Assembly (NCBI GenBank): GCA_029783825.1
Contig: JAREIK010003344.1
Location: 486,145 to 550,144, forward strand
DNA from: Sapria himalayana
Lineage: Eukaryota > Streptophyta > Magnoliopsida > Malpighiales > Rafflesiaceae
DNA length: 64,000 bases
Direction of reading: 5' to 3'
Below are positions 26,046 to 38,750 of the stretch, piece after piece; within the stretch, counting starts at the first letter, position 1, and each line of letters starts with the position of its first letter. The notes beneath the pieces are model-generated. The model ran no database searches and was not told where the DNA came from. It worked only from the letters and a program-made list of their open reading frames with translations. Both the position numbers and the translations under genes were made by a program.

Positions 26046-26050
26046 TAAGA
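26046..26050 (+). repeat. 5-bp TSD (TAAGA) of inner copia, right copy
   Basis: Identical to 20735-20739 and directly follows the CA end of the 5' LTR. Confidence 0.9.
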
Positions 26051-28252
26051 CCTTATTTAAATGCAAGATGATAGAAGTAAGCCCTAATGGAATTCATGTG
26101 CTCAAAAAGATTGGGTATATTGAGAATCTAGAAAGGTTGGGCTTTCCATTGAGCCAAGGCTTAGATACTGATTTAGTTTTTGTTATCATTGCCTAAAAAC
26201 TATAATCAATTTGTCATGAATTACAACATAAACAAAATTGCCAATACTTTGCTTGAGTTGTTATGCAATGTGAGAACTACTGAACAAAATCTTAAAAAGA
26301 TTAAATCCATAATGATGGTGCAAAAGGGAAAAGGAAAACATAAATCCAAAGATACGGGTAAACCCCAAACCAAAGGCAAGGCAAGATCTTCTGCATTGAA
26401 ACCTAAGTGAGGGGTGGCCAAGGGATGTACATGCTTCCACTATGGTCAGATCGGACATTGGAAAAGGAACTACAAACAATACTTGGAAGAATTGAACAGG
26501 AAGAATGGAAGTGGGAATTTTACCTCTGGTATTTATGTTATTGAAATCAATTTATCTACTTATTCAATATGGGTATTAAATATCAGATGTGCTTCTCACA
26601 TTTGTAATAATGTGCAAGATCTTAGAATGAGTAGATCATTGACAAAAAGTGATGTGTTAAATGAGAAATGTATATCTAAACTTTATAAATATTTAATTAT
26701 AGACTCATTTGATCTTCAATCAAATGAAGTATGCGAGTCTTTTCTATTAGGCAAAATGACTATAACTCCTTTTACTGGTCAAAAAAAATGGTCAAATGAT
26801 TTGTTAGGACATATACATAATGATGTTTCTGGCACTTTCAATATAATAACTAGAGGAGGCTACCAGTATTTCATTACATTTACTGATGATATCAGTAGTT
26901 ATGGCTATATGTATTTATTGAAACAAAAGTCAGAATCCTTTGAAAATTTCAAAGGATTTAAGAATGAAGTACAAAATCAACATTGAAAAAGTATTAAGAT
27001 ACTTAGATCAGATCAATGTGGTGAATACTTAAGCCAAGAGTTTCGTGGTCATCTAGTTTAATCTGGGATCATATCCCAACTCACTCTACCTGGAACACCA
27101 CAATGAAATAGTGTATCAGAAAGGAGGAATCATAATCCGTTAGACATGGTATGATCAATAATGAGTCATGCAGATCTTCCTTCTTCCTTCTAAAGTTATG
27201 CTCTAGAAATAGCTTCTTTCACACTTAACTGTATTCCATTTAAGGTAGTTACAAAGACAACATATGAGATATGGCCAGTAAAGAGTCCCAAAATGTCATT
27301 CATGAAGATTTAGGGTTGTGAACCTTATGTTAGACGTCAAGTCTTAGAGAAATTAGGACTCAATTCAGACAAATGCTATTTTTAGGGATATCACAATGAA
27401 ACAAAAGGATACTACTTTTATATTCACAAACAAGGAAAAGTGATTGTCGCAAGAAATAGTGTTTTTTTAGAAAGAGAATTTATTTCTAGAAAAACTATTG
27501 GGAGAAAAGAAGATCTTAAAGAAATTTGAGATATACAAACTAGCATTGAGTCCAGATTCTAAGAAATGGCTGGTTTCCATGAGATCTGAAATGCAATACA
27601 TGTATACCAACGAAGCATGGTCTTTGGTTGATCCACCTAAAGGGATAAATCTCATTGGGTGCAAATGGGGTTTTAAAAGAAAAACTGACATGGATGGTAA
27701 TGTGCATACCTTTAAAGGGATATTGGTTGCTTAAGGGTTTAAAAAAATTCATGGTATAGACTATGATGAAATCTTCTCACTAGTTGCGATGCTTAATTCC
27801 ATTCAAATCTAACTTGTGATTACAACTTACCATGATTATGAAATCTGGCAAATAAATGTCAAAACTACATTCCTTAATCGGAATTAATTTGAGGATGTGT
27901 ACAAGACACAACCTGAAGGTTTTGTTGATCTAAAGGGTGATACAAAGATATGTAAGCTGCATAAGTCTATTTATGGATTAATGCAAGCTTCAAGAAGTTG
28001 GAATCTTCGATTTGATAATGTAATCAAAGAGTTTGGCTTTATTAAGATTGAAGATAAACATTATGCCTACAAAAAGATTAGTGGGAGTATAGTATTCTTT
28101 CTTATTTTATATATAGATGATATTCTTCTCATTAGAAATGATATCTCTTTCTTACAATAAATAAAGGCTTAGCTTAAAAATTATTTCTCAATGAAAGACT
28201 TAGGTGAAGTTGCATATATATTAAGCTTAATGATCTATAAAGATAGATCAAA
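26051..28252 (+). pseudogene. Outer copia gag end, protease, integrase and reverse transcriptase, decayed
   Basis: Continues gag from 20739 (KMIEVSPNGIHVLKKIGYI), then a zinc knuckle with two of three Cys changed to Tyr (CFHYGQIGHWKRNY, about 26431-26480). The protease active site is lost: VLNIRC stands where VLDTGC is expected, near 26575. An apparent deletion follows, joining the protease directly to the end of the pre-integrase region near 26655. The integrase core (FITFTDDISSYGY, LRSDQCGEY, SVSERRN) carries stops. The reverse transcriptase (WLVSMRSEMQ, GCKWGFKRKTDMDG, SIYGLMQASRSWN, YIDDILLI near 28105-28130) is cut after KDRS at 28252. More than ten stops or shifts are present. Confidence 0.9.
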
Positions 28253-28880
28253 CACTACAAAAAAATATTCATTTAGCTAAGGAATTTTAGTTAGGTATCA
28301 ATCCCTAGCTAAATTGCGAGGGATTAGCTAGGGAATAGCAAGGGATTTCTAATTTTTCATGGAAATAAAAATTTGCAATGGATTAGTGACAGAATGGCCA
28401 CGCAAATTCCACACAAAGAAAAGCGGAGAATTTACTGATGGATTTAGTGACGGAATTTCTCTAGTAATTTCAACCGGAATATAGTGAGGAATTTAGCGAT
28501 AGGATTTCCCTACCTAATTTCATCTGAAATATAGCAATGGACTTAGTGAGAGAATTTTCCTAGCAAATTAAATCCGAAATATAGTGATGGATTTAGAGAT
28601 GGAAACTACCTAGCTAATTACATGCAGAATATAAAGACAGATTTACCGATAAAATTTTTCTAGCTAATTTCATCCGGAATATAGCGACTGATTTAGCGAC
28701 GGAATTTTTCGAGCTAATTTCATCCGAAAAATAGTGATGGATTTAGCGATGAAATTTCCATAGCTAATAAAAGCAAGAATATAACGACGGATTTAACGAT
28801 GGAACTTTCCTACTAATTACATCCAGAATATTGCTATGGATTTAGAGATGGAATTTCTCTAGCCAATCTTTAATTATATA
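28253..28880 (+). mobile_element. CACTA-type terminus with subterminal repeats (left end)
   Basis: Starts CACTACAAAAAAA, the terminal motif of plant CACTA (En/Spm) DNA transposons, exactly where the outer copia frame is broken. About eight or nine degenerate subterminal units of roughly 50 bases follow, built on 'gatttagcgacggaattt' and 'tagctaatttcatccg'. CACTA transposase binds such repeats. Related units in the opposite orientation lie at 55270-55775. The 3 bases before the terminus are AAA, so a 3-bp TSD cannot be proved. Confidence 0.8.
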
Positions 28881-30688
28881 ATTTTTTTAATTTATTATTT
28901 GTTTTAATATTTTATTTAATTTTGTTTATCAAATGTATATTATGGTCTTTAGATGAGCAATTCTTAAAAGACACATTCTCCTCGTAAAATTATAAAAAAT
29001 GATATTAAAATAAATAATTAAAAATATATAAAAATACAAAAAATATATATATTAATTAGGACTAAAATAACTATTTTTATGATTATAAATTTTTAAAAAA
29101 AGTATACAAAAAATTTTTCTAACCTTTTTAATTTAAAAACTTATTATCAAAGTAAGATTAAATAATTAATTCTTTAATTATAATAATTTTTTAAGATATT
29201 TTAAAAATTAAATGAACATACATTAAAATTTTGACTAATATAAAGGTAAAATAATTCATTGTATGATTAAATAAAAAATATTTTCAAAAATATCTGAATT
29301 GATGAAATAAACTAGTAAATATTAATATTATTAAAAGTATAAACAAAATTTTATGATTATATAGAATTTTTTTAAAAAATAATTTATAGAAAATTTGAAA
29401 ATCTTGAATTATAATAAAAATTTTATTTTTTTTATTAAATTTAAAAGAAAATAAATTACTATTTAAAAATAATTACATAGATATGTGCCCATACTAATAT
29501 TTATATGAATTAAATGAGTAATAATTTTATTATTTGCTTTTAAAATTCTATCTTTTTTAAAATAATAAATATAAATTTTTTAATTATCTTCTCACTTTAA
29601 GTAATTTTTAGAATTTTAAAAATTATTAATTATATAAAATAATATGAAATTTTATGCCTTTAAAATTATTTCAGATTATCTTCATAAAAATTAATGTGAA
29701 TTCTTAAAAATTTATAACCATAAAATATATATATTTATATATTTTTACATAGAAAATATTTTATAACTCTTAAGAGAGTGACTAGAAGACAAATTATCTT
29801 TTCATGCATGTCTTATTATATGAAGTTTATAAATTTTGTAGCTATTTGATTTTTTTTCTTATAAGGCTAAACATATATTTTTTTGAAATTATTTATATAT
29901 TTATTGTTTTTTTTTAATTTTATAATAAAAAATTGTAAAGTGTTTGTTTTTCATGTGTACTTGCTACAGCCACATGAATTTTGTTGAAAATATTTTGATA
30001 ATAAATAAAAAAAATGAGTCTTTTTGTAATTTATATATTTATTGTTTATTTAATGTTTTTATAATGAAAAATTTAAATATTATGGTAAAATATATAGTCA
30101 CTTGTTGTCGAGACTCAAGAGACAACTCTAACAAGTGCCTAAGTCCTCCATAGTTCGCCTCTATCTCTCGACACCGATGCATCAAAACCAAATCAAAGAG
30201 TAAGTGAGAATTTCTTATTGATTTGAATTACGTTTTCTACCCTAATTCTTCATCGATTATCTTAATGGAAAAGTGTGTGTTTTGATTCTTTTATTTTTTA
30301 TTTAAAAATTCTTCTTCATCAATCACCATGGTATGCTTGGATTGCTTTTATAAATTGATTTGTATACATACTTCATGCATGTGTGATATAATGTGTTCTC
30401 ATTGTGTGGATGTTGATGCTGCACAATAGGTATGCCGACTTGATTTTTATTTTTTTTTCACTCGACAGCCTTGTGATTTTAAATGTTAATCACAAAATGG
30501 GAGTTGGTGTTTGTGGTGAGAAGTGTGAATATAACAATATATTTAATATTTAAATAATATATTATGTAAATATGATAATCCCAAGAGTAATACCACATAA
30601 ATATATAAGTGTATTTTACTCTATCTATAACTATAAAAATAGTATACATAAACATAAATATATATAGATATAACAACATAAATTTAAT

Positions 30689-30723
<35 letters not shown>

Positions 30724-32032
30724 ACTATATATAAATGTAGTTAACAATATGTATATCAACATGTTTCTATATATAATTGTATTTATCTACATCAATACCT
30801 ATACATAGCCATATGTCTAAATATATATAATTACATGAAAAACTATATATAACTACATGCTTCAAAAACTTAATATTAATTCATATCATTCATCTCATTC
30901 ATACATGTTTTTTGGACATTGTATTAATCTTTATCATTTTCCATACATTTTAAGAACTTAAATTTAATTTTTTCAACCTTAAATGTATTTTTATTGTATT
31001 TTTATATGTTTGTATAAATCATAATGATTTAATATGTTTAGGGTTTGTATTTTTGTTTCACTTAATATCATTTAACTAAAATTGATTTCTAATAAAATGT
31101 TCATTTATTTAAATTCATGTTGTAAATTTCTAAACAAATAATTATATGTTTGTGTAATAAATATTATAAAAAATTTCTAAAATATATATGTGATGTAGTT
31201 TCAATTTACAAAGATAAAACTTTAAAAATAAAATTCATTTACAAAATAAAATTTATACCTCATAATATGCAATATGTTATGTTTATTATAAATAAATACT
31301 GTTTGAAATGTATATATTAATTACAAAAAAACATTATCATGTATTCAACTTGAAAAAAAATTTAAAAATAATTATTAAAAAAAACAAATTCTTATATTTA
31401 TATGGTCATTTATATATTTTGAAGAAAATAAAAAAAAATTATTACTTGAAGAAAAATTTACTCATATATTTATATGGTAATCGATTTTGTTTGAACATAA
31501 TTAAAACAATAATTGATTTTTTACAAAACATTAAAGGCATGTATTTATATGCACAACATTATATTTGTTTGAATATTAAAGTTTCTAAAAATTTATTAAT
31601 AACAATAAATAATAGGTAGAAATTCATCATAGTCATTAATATTTTAATAAAAAAATTATATAGAAAAACATAAACACTATTATCTATTTATGAACTATAT
31701 TTTCATTTTTAACATAATTGTAAAAACAAAATAATTTACCAATATGTCAAATTCATTTATTTATATAAGTATAATGATAGTTATTTTAATATAAATATTA
31801 AAAAAACAACTATTTGAATAATATAGAAGCTCATATATTTAATTTATAATTTCATTTTACGCATTCATATTCTTCACACACACGCGCGCGCGCGCGCGCC
31901 TACAAACACACACAAAAATATTTAATTTAAATATAAAGAATTTATAATATTTTATAAATTTTGTACAATATATAATAATTTATTTTAATTTAATTTTCGA
32001 AATCAAAAAATTTTAAATACATTTACACACAT

Positions 32033-32073
<41 letters not shown>

Positions 32074-35000
32074 ATAGTTTCATGTGTAACTTTAAAAATA
32101 CATTATGTATATAGGTATATGTGTGTGTTTGTGTGGGTGTATAGTAGTATATGCATGCATACAAGTATATACACACTACTTTGAAAATGTAGATACATGT
32201 GTGAATATATACAAAAGTATAATATGTGTATGCTGATATATAATGAATAGTAATGTATATGGATTGATATATGTGAGTGTGTGTGTAGGGTAGTGTATAT
32301 GCACATATATTTATGCATATATATGTAAATATCAACATTGATTTTAAAAATAAAAATACTTGAGCACATAAATATTAACATGTTCCACAAATTTGTAAGA
32401 GTAGGAGCAGAAAGTGACATTATTACAAGATACTACTAATCTCCCAACTATAACACTTAGCCTCAAATTTTGATCAGAGTACTACTTGCAATGATAAGGT
32501 TCATTCAATACTACATACAATGGAATTACAGTTTCATTCAATATTATAATTTGTTTAAATAAAAAAAATCTATCTAATATCTTTTTCAATAACTCTTCTA
32601 TCTTTTTTTTTCTAGTTTAGCTAAGCTATTTTCAATTTTGCTTATATGTGCATTTTTTATCTAATATCTCTAGTTCAAACTATTGTAATAGTAAAATCCA
32701 TCCAATCAATCTAGACCTGACATCTTTCTTTTTTATGATATATTTGATTATAAAATATTTAGTATATACTATGAATATTTGTAATGTGTATATAACAACA
32801 TATTTTCTAATATATAAACTTTTTTTTAGAAAAATATACAAAAATATTAATTGATATTATGGTTTATTATTATTGAGACCCAAAAATAATAATAATAATC
32901 AAATAATCAAAAATATCTTGAATCACTCAAAGAGAATAAATGCAATTCCATACATATTTTCATATTTTTGTGAATATAAATAGGACCACAGCATATAATT
33001 TCTTGAGAAAACCTAATAAAAGATTTACAATATTGAAAACATTTTTAATATCAATCCTAAAGAATAAGAGAAACTATATTCTCATATTTTTCTTTATATC
33101 TAGTAGAGATAACAATGGAAAACTCATCGATAAATAATCACATAAGCATAAGCTTAAATAAATTTTCATTTAAATATATTACTTAAAAACTAAAAAAATA
33201 TTTAAATCATTGAGCTATTCGAAACTTTTATAAAAAAATATTTGAATATAAAATATTCAAATCATTAATATATATAATAATAGTATCAACTACAGTAATA
33301 TAACATAACTTTCCTCCAAGTCATATTTATAGAAATAATATATGTAACTCAAAAAAAATCATAAAAATGCGAATCTTAAAGACTTTTCCAAATACATTTC
33401 ATTATTTAAATCATTATGATTAAATGAATTATTAAAAATTAATTATTAATCAAATAAAACAAGAATGAGATATAATTTATACTATAAGTTTAAATACCTA
33501 AAGAGGCAAAAGCATAAAATAACAAGTTGAATAATTAGTAAGTCAAGTCATAATTCTTGAGACATTGAGGTATAAAAACTTTTAATTCAAAATAAGATCA
33601 AAGATATATATATATTTATATAATATAAAATTAATTCTTCAAAATAAAAAAATAATATTAGTTTCTTACTTATTCAAAAAATCATAATTAAGTAACAAAA
33701 TAAAAAATAAAATTATAATACTATTTCTTTTTATAAAACAAACACAATCATTAGATAACATAAAAGTTGATTTAAATATATATGATTAAAATATTTTAAC
33801 ATAAATTCTCTTCTCTAATATCATCATTATTTTTATTTATTATATTAGTAGTTAGCAAGTTTTTACTATCAAATGATTTATTTCATATTAAATAAATATG
33901 AAATTATCATAATTAATATGAATTTTCATCTATAATAATTCGTGTCAAACTCGACTTACTCATATTATTATATGTTCTAGCTAACTGATATTTAAGATTA
34001 AGAAAATCATTAAAAAAATGGCCACAAAATTCCTAAGAAAACCCAAATGTGAGTTAACTTGAAAACAATCTTTTTAGCATCACATCGATTACCACGACGA
34101 AAAGAATATTTAAAGAAATTATATCACTCAATTACTAGTTATGGTAATGATGAATTGTATTTATATTTTTTTTGAATACTATAATGGCCTAGAAAGACAT
34201 GAGTTGACACAATTTATTTTCTTACTTTTAAAGAAACATTTGAACAAAATTCATACCCCCTACAACACGAATGATAAAAGATGTGATTAAATTATTGATA
34301 AGAAATACAATTTGAAAAAAAATAAAAGAAGATATCAATATGATTAAGTAATTTGTAATCATAATTGATTCATCCTAAAATGTCTTATAAAAAAAGTTTT
34401 AAAGTCGACTTAACTGAATATTTTTTATAATCTCTAAATTTTCAATAAGAAAATAATATGACTACATAAAATACAAGATAAATCACTTTATGTTTTTTCA
34501 AGAAAGATACAAATTCTCACAATGTATATTATATAATAATATAATTTTAAAAAATATTTATTTTATATTTTTAGTGAATATCAATCATTTTTTAAAAATA
34601 AAGTATAAATATATAAAAATTATTTTTTTCCTTATGAGATATGAATTATGTAATGCGATAATACTTATTTATAAAAATAGTTAACTAAATAATAAAGGTC
34701 ATCTTACATAATAATATTATATAATATTCTAGGTAATCTAGATAATTATATTTCTAATAATATTTTCTTGACATACTATAAAAACACTAGCATATTTTCT
34801 TTAGTGTACCTCATTATTAATATAAAAAATCTATTTTATTCTTGATTTCATAAGTTTTAAATTTATCAAAACAAAACAATTAAACTGATACTGAATAAAA
34901 AAAGATTAATGAAAACTATGCATCTAATTTATCCTCTGATATGACAAAAATAGGGATAGACAACATGATCAATTCTTAGAAAATTCATCCACAAAGTTAT

Positions 35001-35719
35001 ATAAATCCTACAAAAATATCTAAAAAAAACATGGTCAACTCTGAAATTAAACATAAGTTATTTAGCATAATAACTCAAAATAATAAGATTAACAACAATG
35101 TTATAACACATTGTATATAATATTAGCATATGCTAGTATGGCATCAGCTACTATAAAAAAAGATTTAAGAAAAATAGAAATTTACTAAAAAAAATTTTAA
35201 CTCATATTTAAACAATGCAAAAGTTAATAATTAAATTTGAAAAAAAAATATTAAGAAACATTAACCTCGCGAGAAGATGAAGAACGTGATAAACTTAGAG
35301 AATGTTTTAAAATACTTCACTCAAGAAATTTATAGTATTTGTTGGCACACTATGTTGTGAATTCTCAAAAAACCTAGTGGTGTGCTCGACAAATTTTATA
35401 CTTAAACCAATAGTAAAATTGAATTGTCAAAGAATACAATTCAAAGACTTTAAGTTACGTGGAAAATAAAAAAGATAAATAATTGTACCAAAATAATAAA
35501 ATGAACATTGATACTATTATACTAAATAAGCATCATAGTAATATTATTAACTATTATAAAATTAAAAACATAATAATGAGATAAAAAGAAATTAATAAAT
35601 AAATATATGTAATGTATCATGTTATAAATAGAGTGCACTCAAAAACTAAAGAATTAAAAGTTTAAATAATTTTAAAAATAAAAAATTGAAAAAGTATAAT
35701 TAGTACCGCTAACTTCAAA
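28881..35719. other. Very AT-rich DNA, no gene recognised
   Basis: About 6.8 kb with long A/T runs and no recognisable protein motif on either strand. It contains (AT)n at 30698-30722, a CA/CG tract near 31875 and (CA)n near 32036-32063. Only 30090-30480 is less AT-rich; it could be an untranslated exon, with 'agagtaagtg' resembling a splice donor near 30197, but nothing confirms that. Confidence 0.5.
31875..31900. repeat. (CA)n(CG)n alternating tract
   Basis: CACACACA runs into an uninterrupted CG run of about 17 bases (31883-31899). Alternating purine-pyrimidine sequence can adopt Z-DNA. It is unusual in DNA that is otherwise nearly free of CpG. Confidence 0.95.
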
Positions 35720-36165
35720 CACTGCAAGAAAAATCTCATATAGCTAGGGACAATATCCTAGAAAATTGAGCATTTTCCATCCCTTAACAGGATATAGCGA
35801 TAGATTACCGATGGATCGGTTCCCTATCTAAAGTGCATCTTGCTAAATTTTCGCGACAGAAGTATCCCTAGCTAAAAAGTTAGCGATGGAAAAATAACTT
35901 GCTAAAAAAACAATTTCATAGCTAAATTAGCAAGATAAACGAGATATTCCATCCCTAAACAAAAATAATGATGGATTATTCCCTAGCTAAAGTATTGTCT
36001 ATAAATTTTATCAACGGATATAGTCCCTAGCTAAGTAAATTTAGCAACAGATTATCAGTTGCTAATTTTAATATGTCCCTAGCTAAATTAGCTAGGAAAA
36101 ATTCTCTAGCTAATTTAGCAAGTGATTTTTTCCCTTGCTAATTTATCAAGGAAATATTCCATAGC
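35720..36165 (+). mobile_element. Second CACTA-like terminus with subterminal repeats
   Basis: Begins CACTGCAAGAAAAATC, a common CACTA terminus variant. It is followed by about 440 bases of 'tccctagctaaa', 'ttagcgatgg' and 'ttagcaag' units like those at 28253 but not identical. It may be the end of a separate nested element or a rearranged end. No matching inverted end (TTTTTCTTGCAGTG) was found in the window. Confidence 0.7.
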
Positions 36166-36223
36166 CTTTTTAATTTCAAAAATAATTTCAGAATTTAAAA
36201 ATTTTTTAATTTTTTAATTTTTT

Positions 36224-37430
36224 AATTAAATAATTTAATATTTTTATATCAAATTAAATAAAAATTGAAACTATAAATAATTTATAATAAACACAAAATA
36301 AAATCATTTAAAATCTATATGTAAATTCAATATTCAGCATAATTGAAACAAAAAAATAACGAACTTTTATTTGATCTTATTCATCAATGTTTCTACCCAC
36401 AGTGCATAAAGTATAATATATCCATTCATTGATGTTGGTTTCTCTCCCTCTGCTCTCCCGATCATCATTTTTCTACTGCGACAAAGCTGTCCAAGTAACA
36501 TCACGTAATATCTAGTAAAAAATCTCATCACTTATAGAAGCTTTGCAAGAGGAAAAATGTGATATCATATCTGTAAGAAAATTAAACAACTCAGTCAAAT
36601 TAACAAAAAAGTTATGTTTTGATACATATATAATCCTGCAGTATATATATAAATATTTACTAGCATTTCATTTGTACATATATTACTGTAGTTTATGTAC
36701 ATATAAATAATATTATAATGTGTACATATAAACTAAGTACAAATATACTTAGTATATACGTACATAAAATATTGCAGTATTAAATGTATGTATATACTGA
36801 CTTTATTCGTACGTATATACCTCATTTGGTGCTGTTGTTGCTGCTTCCGCTGCTGCTCCTGCAGCATCTGCCATTGCCGATGTCACTGGCAATACCACTG
36901 CTACTATCGTCGTTGCCACTGCTACCTCTACTGCCACCTCTATCGTCGTTGCCTCTACTGCCGCCACCCCCGTTGCTACCACCGCTGCCCGCCACCGCCA
37001 CTAGTCGCTGCAGCAGCTTCCGATGTTGCCAGTGCTGCCGCTGCATGCCGGTGATGCCGGTGTTGCCGCTGCCGCCCCTGCTACTGCTGCCACTGCCACC
37101 GCTGCCACTGCCACCATCGATGCTTCCGCTGCTATTGCCGTTGCTAATGCCACCATCGATGCTGCTGCTACCATCTATGCCGCTACTTCGGGTGCTGCCG
37201 CTGCTTCCAGTGCTACCACTGCTTTAGTTGCAGCCGGTGCAACCGCCACTGCCGCTGCTGCTTCCGGTGCAGCTGGTGTTGCTGCCTCTACCGCTACCTC
37301 CGATACTGCGGCTCTCTCCACTGCAGCGGCTGCTACTGTCGCTGCCCCCACTACCACCGCTGCCACTTCCGTTGCCGTCCCTACCATCGTTGCCACCGAT
37401 GTCGCTGCTACTGTTGCTAATAATAGTGTT
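36224..37430. repeat. Tandem duplication, unit A, with GC-rich trinucleotide block
   Basis: Starts with AATTAAATAATTTAAT, repeated at 37572 (offset 1348). A conserved stretch (about 36395-36560: 'gtgcataaagtataat', 'tttctctccctct', 'aagctgtcc') is followed at about 36820-37420 by a block of GCT/GCC/ACC-type codon-length repeats. All frames through that block are low-complexity Ala, Pro/Leu or Gly/Ser strings. I do not call a gene in it. Confidence 0.85.
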
Positions 37431-37571
37431 TTACATACCTATAATAGGCTAAAACTCTACCCAAAAAATTCGGAGACACACAAACATATTCACATATATA
37501 TAATAACAGTTATTATAGACATAAACAAACATAAATTAAAGTTGATTCTAATACAGCTTCAACAAAAAATT

Positions 37572-37973
37572 AATTAAATAATTTAATATATTTATATTAA
37601 ATTGAATAAAAACAAAAACTATAAATGAAAATTTTAAATTAAACAAAAAAAAATTCATTTAATAACTTATTTTAATACAATATTTTAAATAACTAAAACA
37701 AAAATATAACAAAATTATATTACATCTTATTAATCAATGTATCTACCGATAGTACATAAAGTATAATCTATCCATGCATTGACGTTGCTTTCTCTCCCTC
37801 TACTCCTTCGATCACCAACTTTATGCTGCAGATAAGCTGTCCGATCACGGTGCATCATGTTTGTTGAAAATTCTCTTCACTTTTATGAGCTTCGAATGGA
37901 AAATAATGTGGTAGCATATATGTAAGAAATTTAAACCACTCAATCAAATCAAAATAAATATAAAAAAACTATG

Positions 37974-38010
<37 letters not shown>

Positions 38011-38750
38011 ACAGTAAATATGTACATATATACTAGCATTTCACTTGTACATAATTTACTGCAATATATGTACATATAAACTATAGTATTATGTGTACAT
38101 ATATACTGAGTACATATATACTCAGTATATATTTACATAAAATACTGTATTATTATAAGTATGTATTACCGACTATATACGATGTATATACCTCATTTGT
38201 TATCATTGTTGCTGCTCCCGCTGCCGCTACCACTACCCCTACTACTACTGCCGTTGCTGCCATTGCGGCGGCTGCTACCGCTGCTTCCGCTGCTGTCGTC
38301 ATTGCCGCTGCTTCAGCCGTTGCTTCCGCCGCTGCTTCCGCCGCTACTGCTGTCGCTGCCGATGCTGTCTCTCCTATCGTCACTGCTTCCGCCATGGCTA
38401 CTATCGTGGCTACTATCGATGCTGTTGCACCCCCTACTACCACTATAGCCGGGGTTGCCACTGATATCGCCGTTGCCATTGATGCCGCCGCTGATGCGGC
38501 CGCATGTCTCCTCTAACCCCGCATCCACCGCTACCAATGCTGCCGCTGCCGCTGCTGCCACCGTTGCTTATGCTTCTCTTGCTACTGTTGATTTCGACGT
38601 TTTTTCCACTGCCGGTGCTGCGGCCACTACCACTGCTGCTACCGCCACTACCATCTCTACAACTGCTACCAGTGTGGCCTGTGATGCCGGTGCTACCGCC
38701 GTAGCCATTGTTGTCGGTGCCACCACCGCCGCTGCTACCAAAATAAAATC
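37572..38750. repeat. Tandem duplication, unit B, with GC-rich trinucleotide block
   Basis: Diverged copy of unit A. The anchors 'agtacataaagtataat' and 'tttctctccctct' recur near 37750-37800, and a GCT/GCC block lies at about 38190-38745. On the - strand both units keep a short similar open segment (pattern SRGRE-N-N-WI-YTLCT-GR-ID). This hints at an ancient duplicated exon of unknown function. Confidence 0.8.

Larger units (their letters stand above)
17231..28252 (+). mobile_element. Outer Ty1/copia LTR retrotransposon, 5' part; interrupted and 3'-truncated
   Basis: Contains a 5' LTR (17231-18873), a PBS, a leader and a decayed gag-pol on the + strand. The body is split at 20739/26046 by a second copia element and ends at 28252 inside the reverse transcriptase, where a CACTA-type terminus begins. 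RNase H, the 3' LTR and the right flank are not found in the window. The left edge is sharp: GATA repeat ends and TGTTAG begins. The domain order protease, integrase, reverse transcriptase identifies Ty1/copia. Confidence 0.88.

Noticed and set aside
25861..26196. 111-codon + strand frame crossing the right LTR edge into the outer copia
   Set aside because: A chimera of LTR sequence and outer gag; only the part after 26051 is real element coding sequence.
28971..28995. 13-base match between 'acattctcctcgt' here and in the outer copia LTR (about 17571)
   Set aside because: Too short, with no flanking similarity, to claim a piece of the missing 3' LTR.
32003..32420. Two overlapping - strand frames of about 105-111 codons
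   Set aside because: Built largely on (CA)n/(TG)n and TATA-rich sequence; no domain seen.
36784..37577. Open frames encoding Ala-, Pro/Leu- or Gly/Ser-rich strings on both strands of the triplet blocks (also 38091-38799)
   Set aside because: All six frames stay open because the sequence is a GC-rich triplet repeat. Low-complexity products on both strands are not evidence of a gene.
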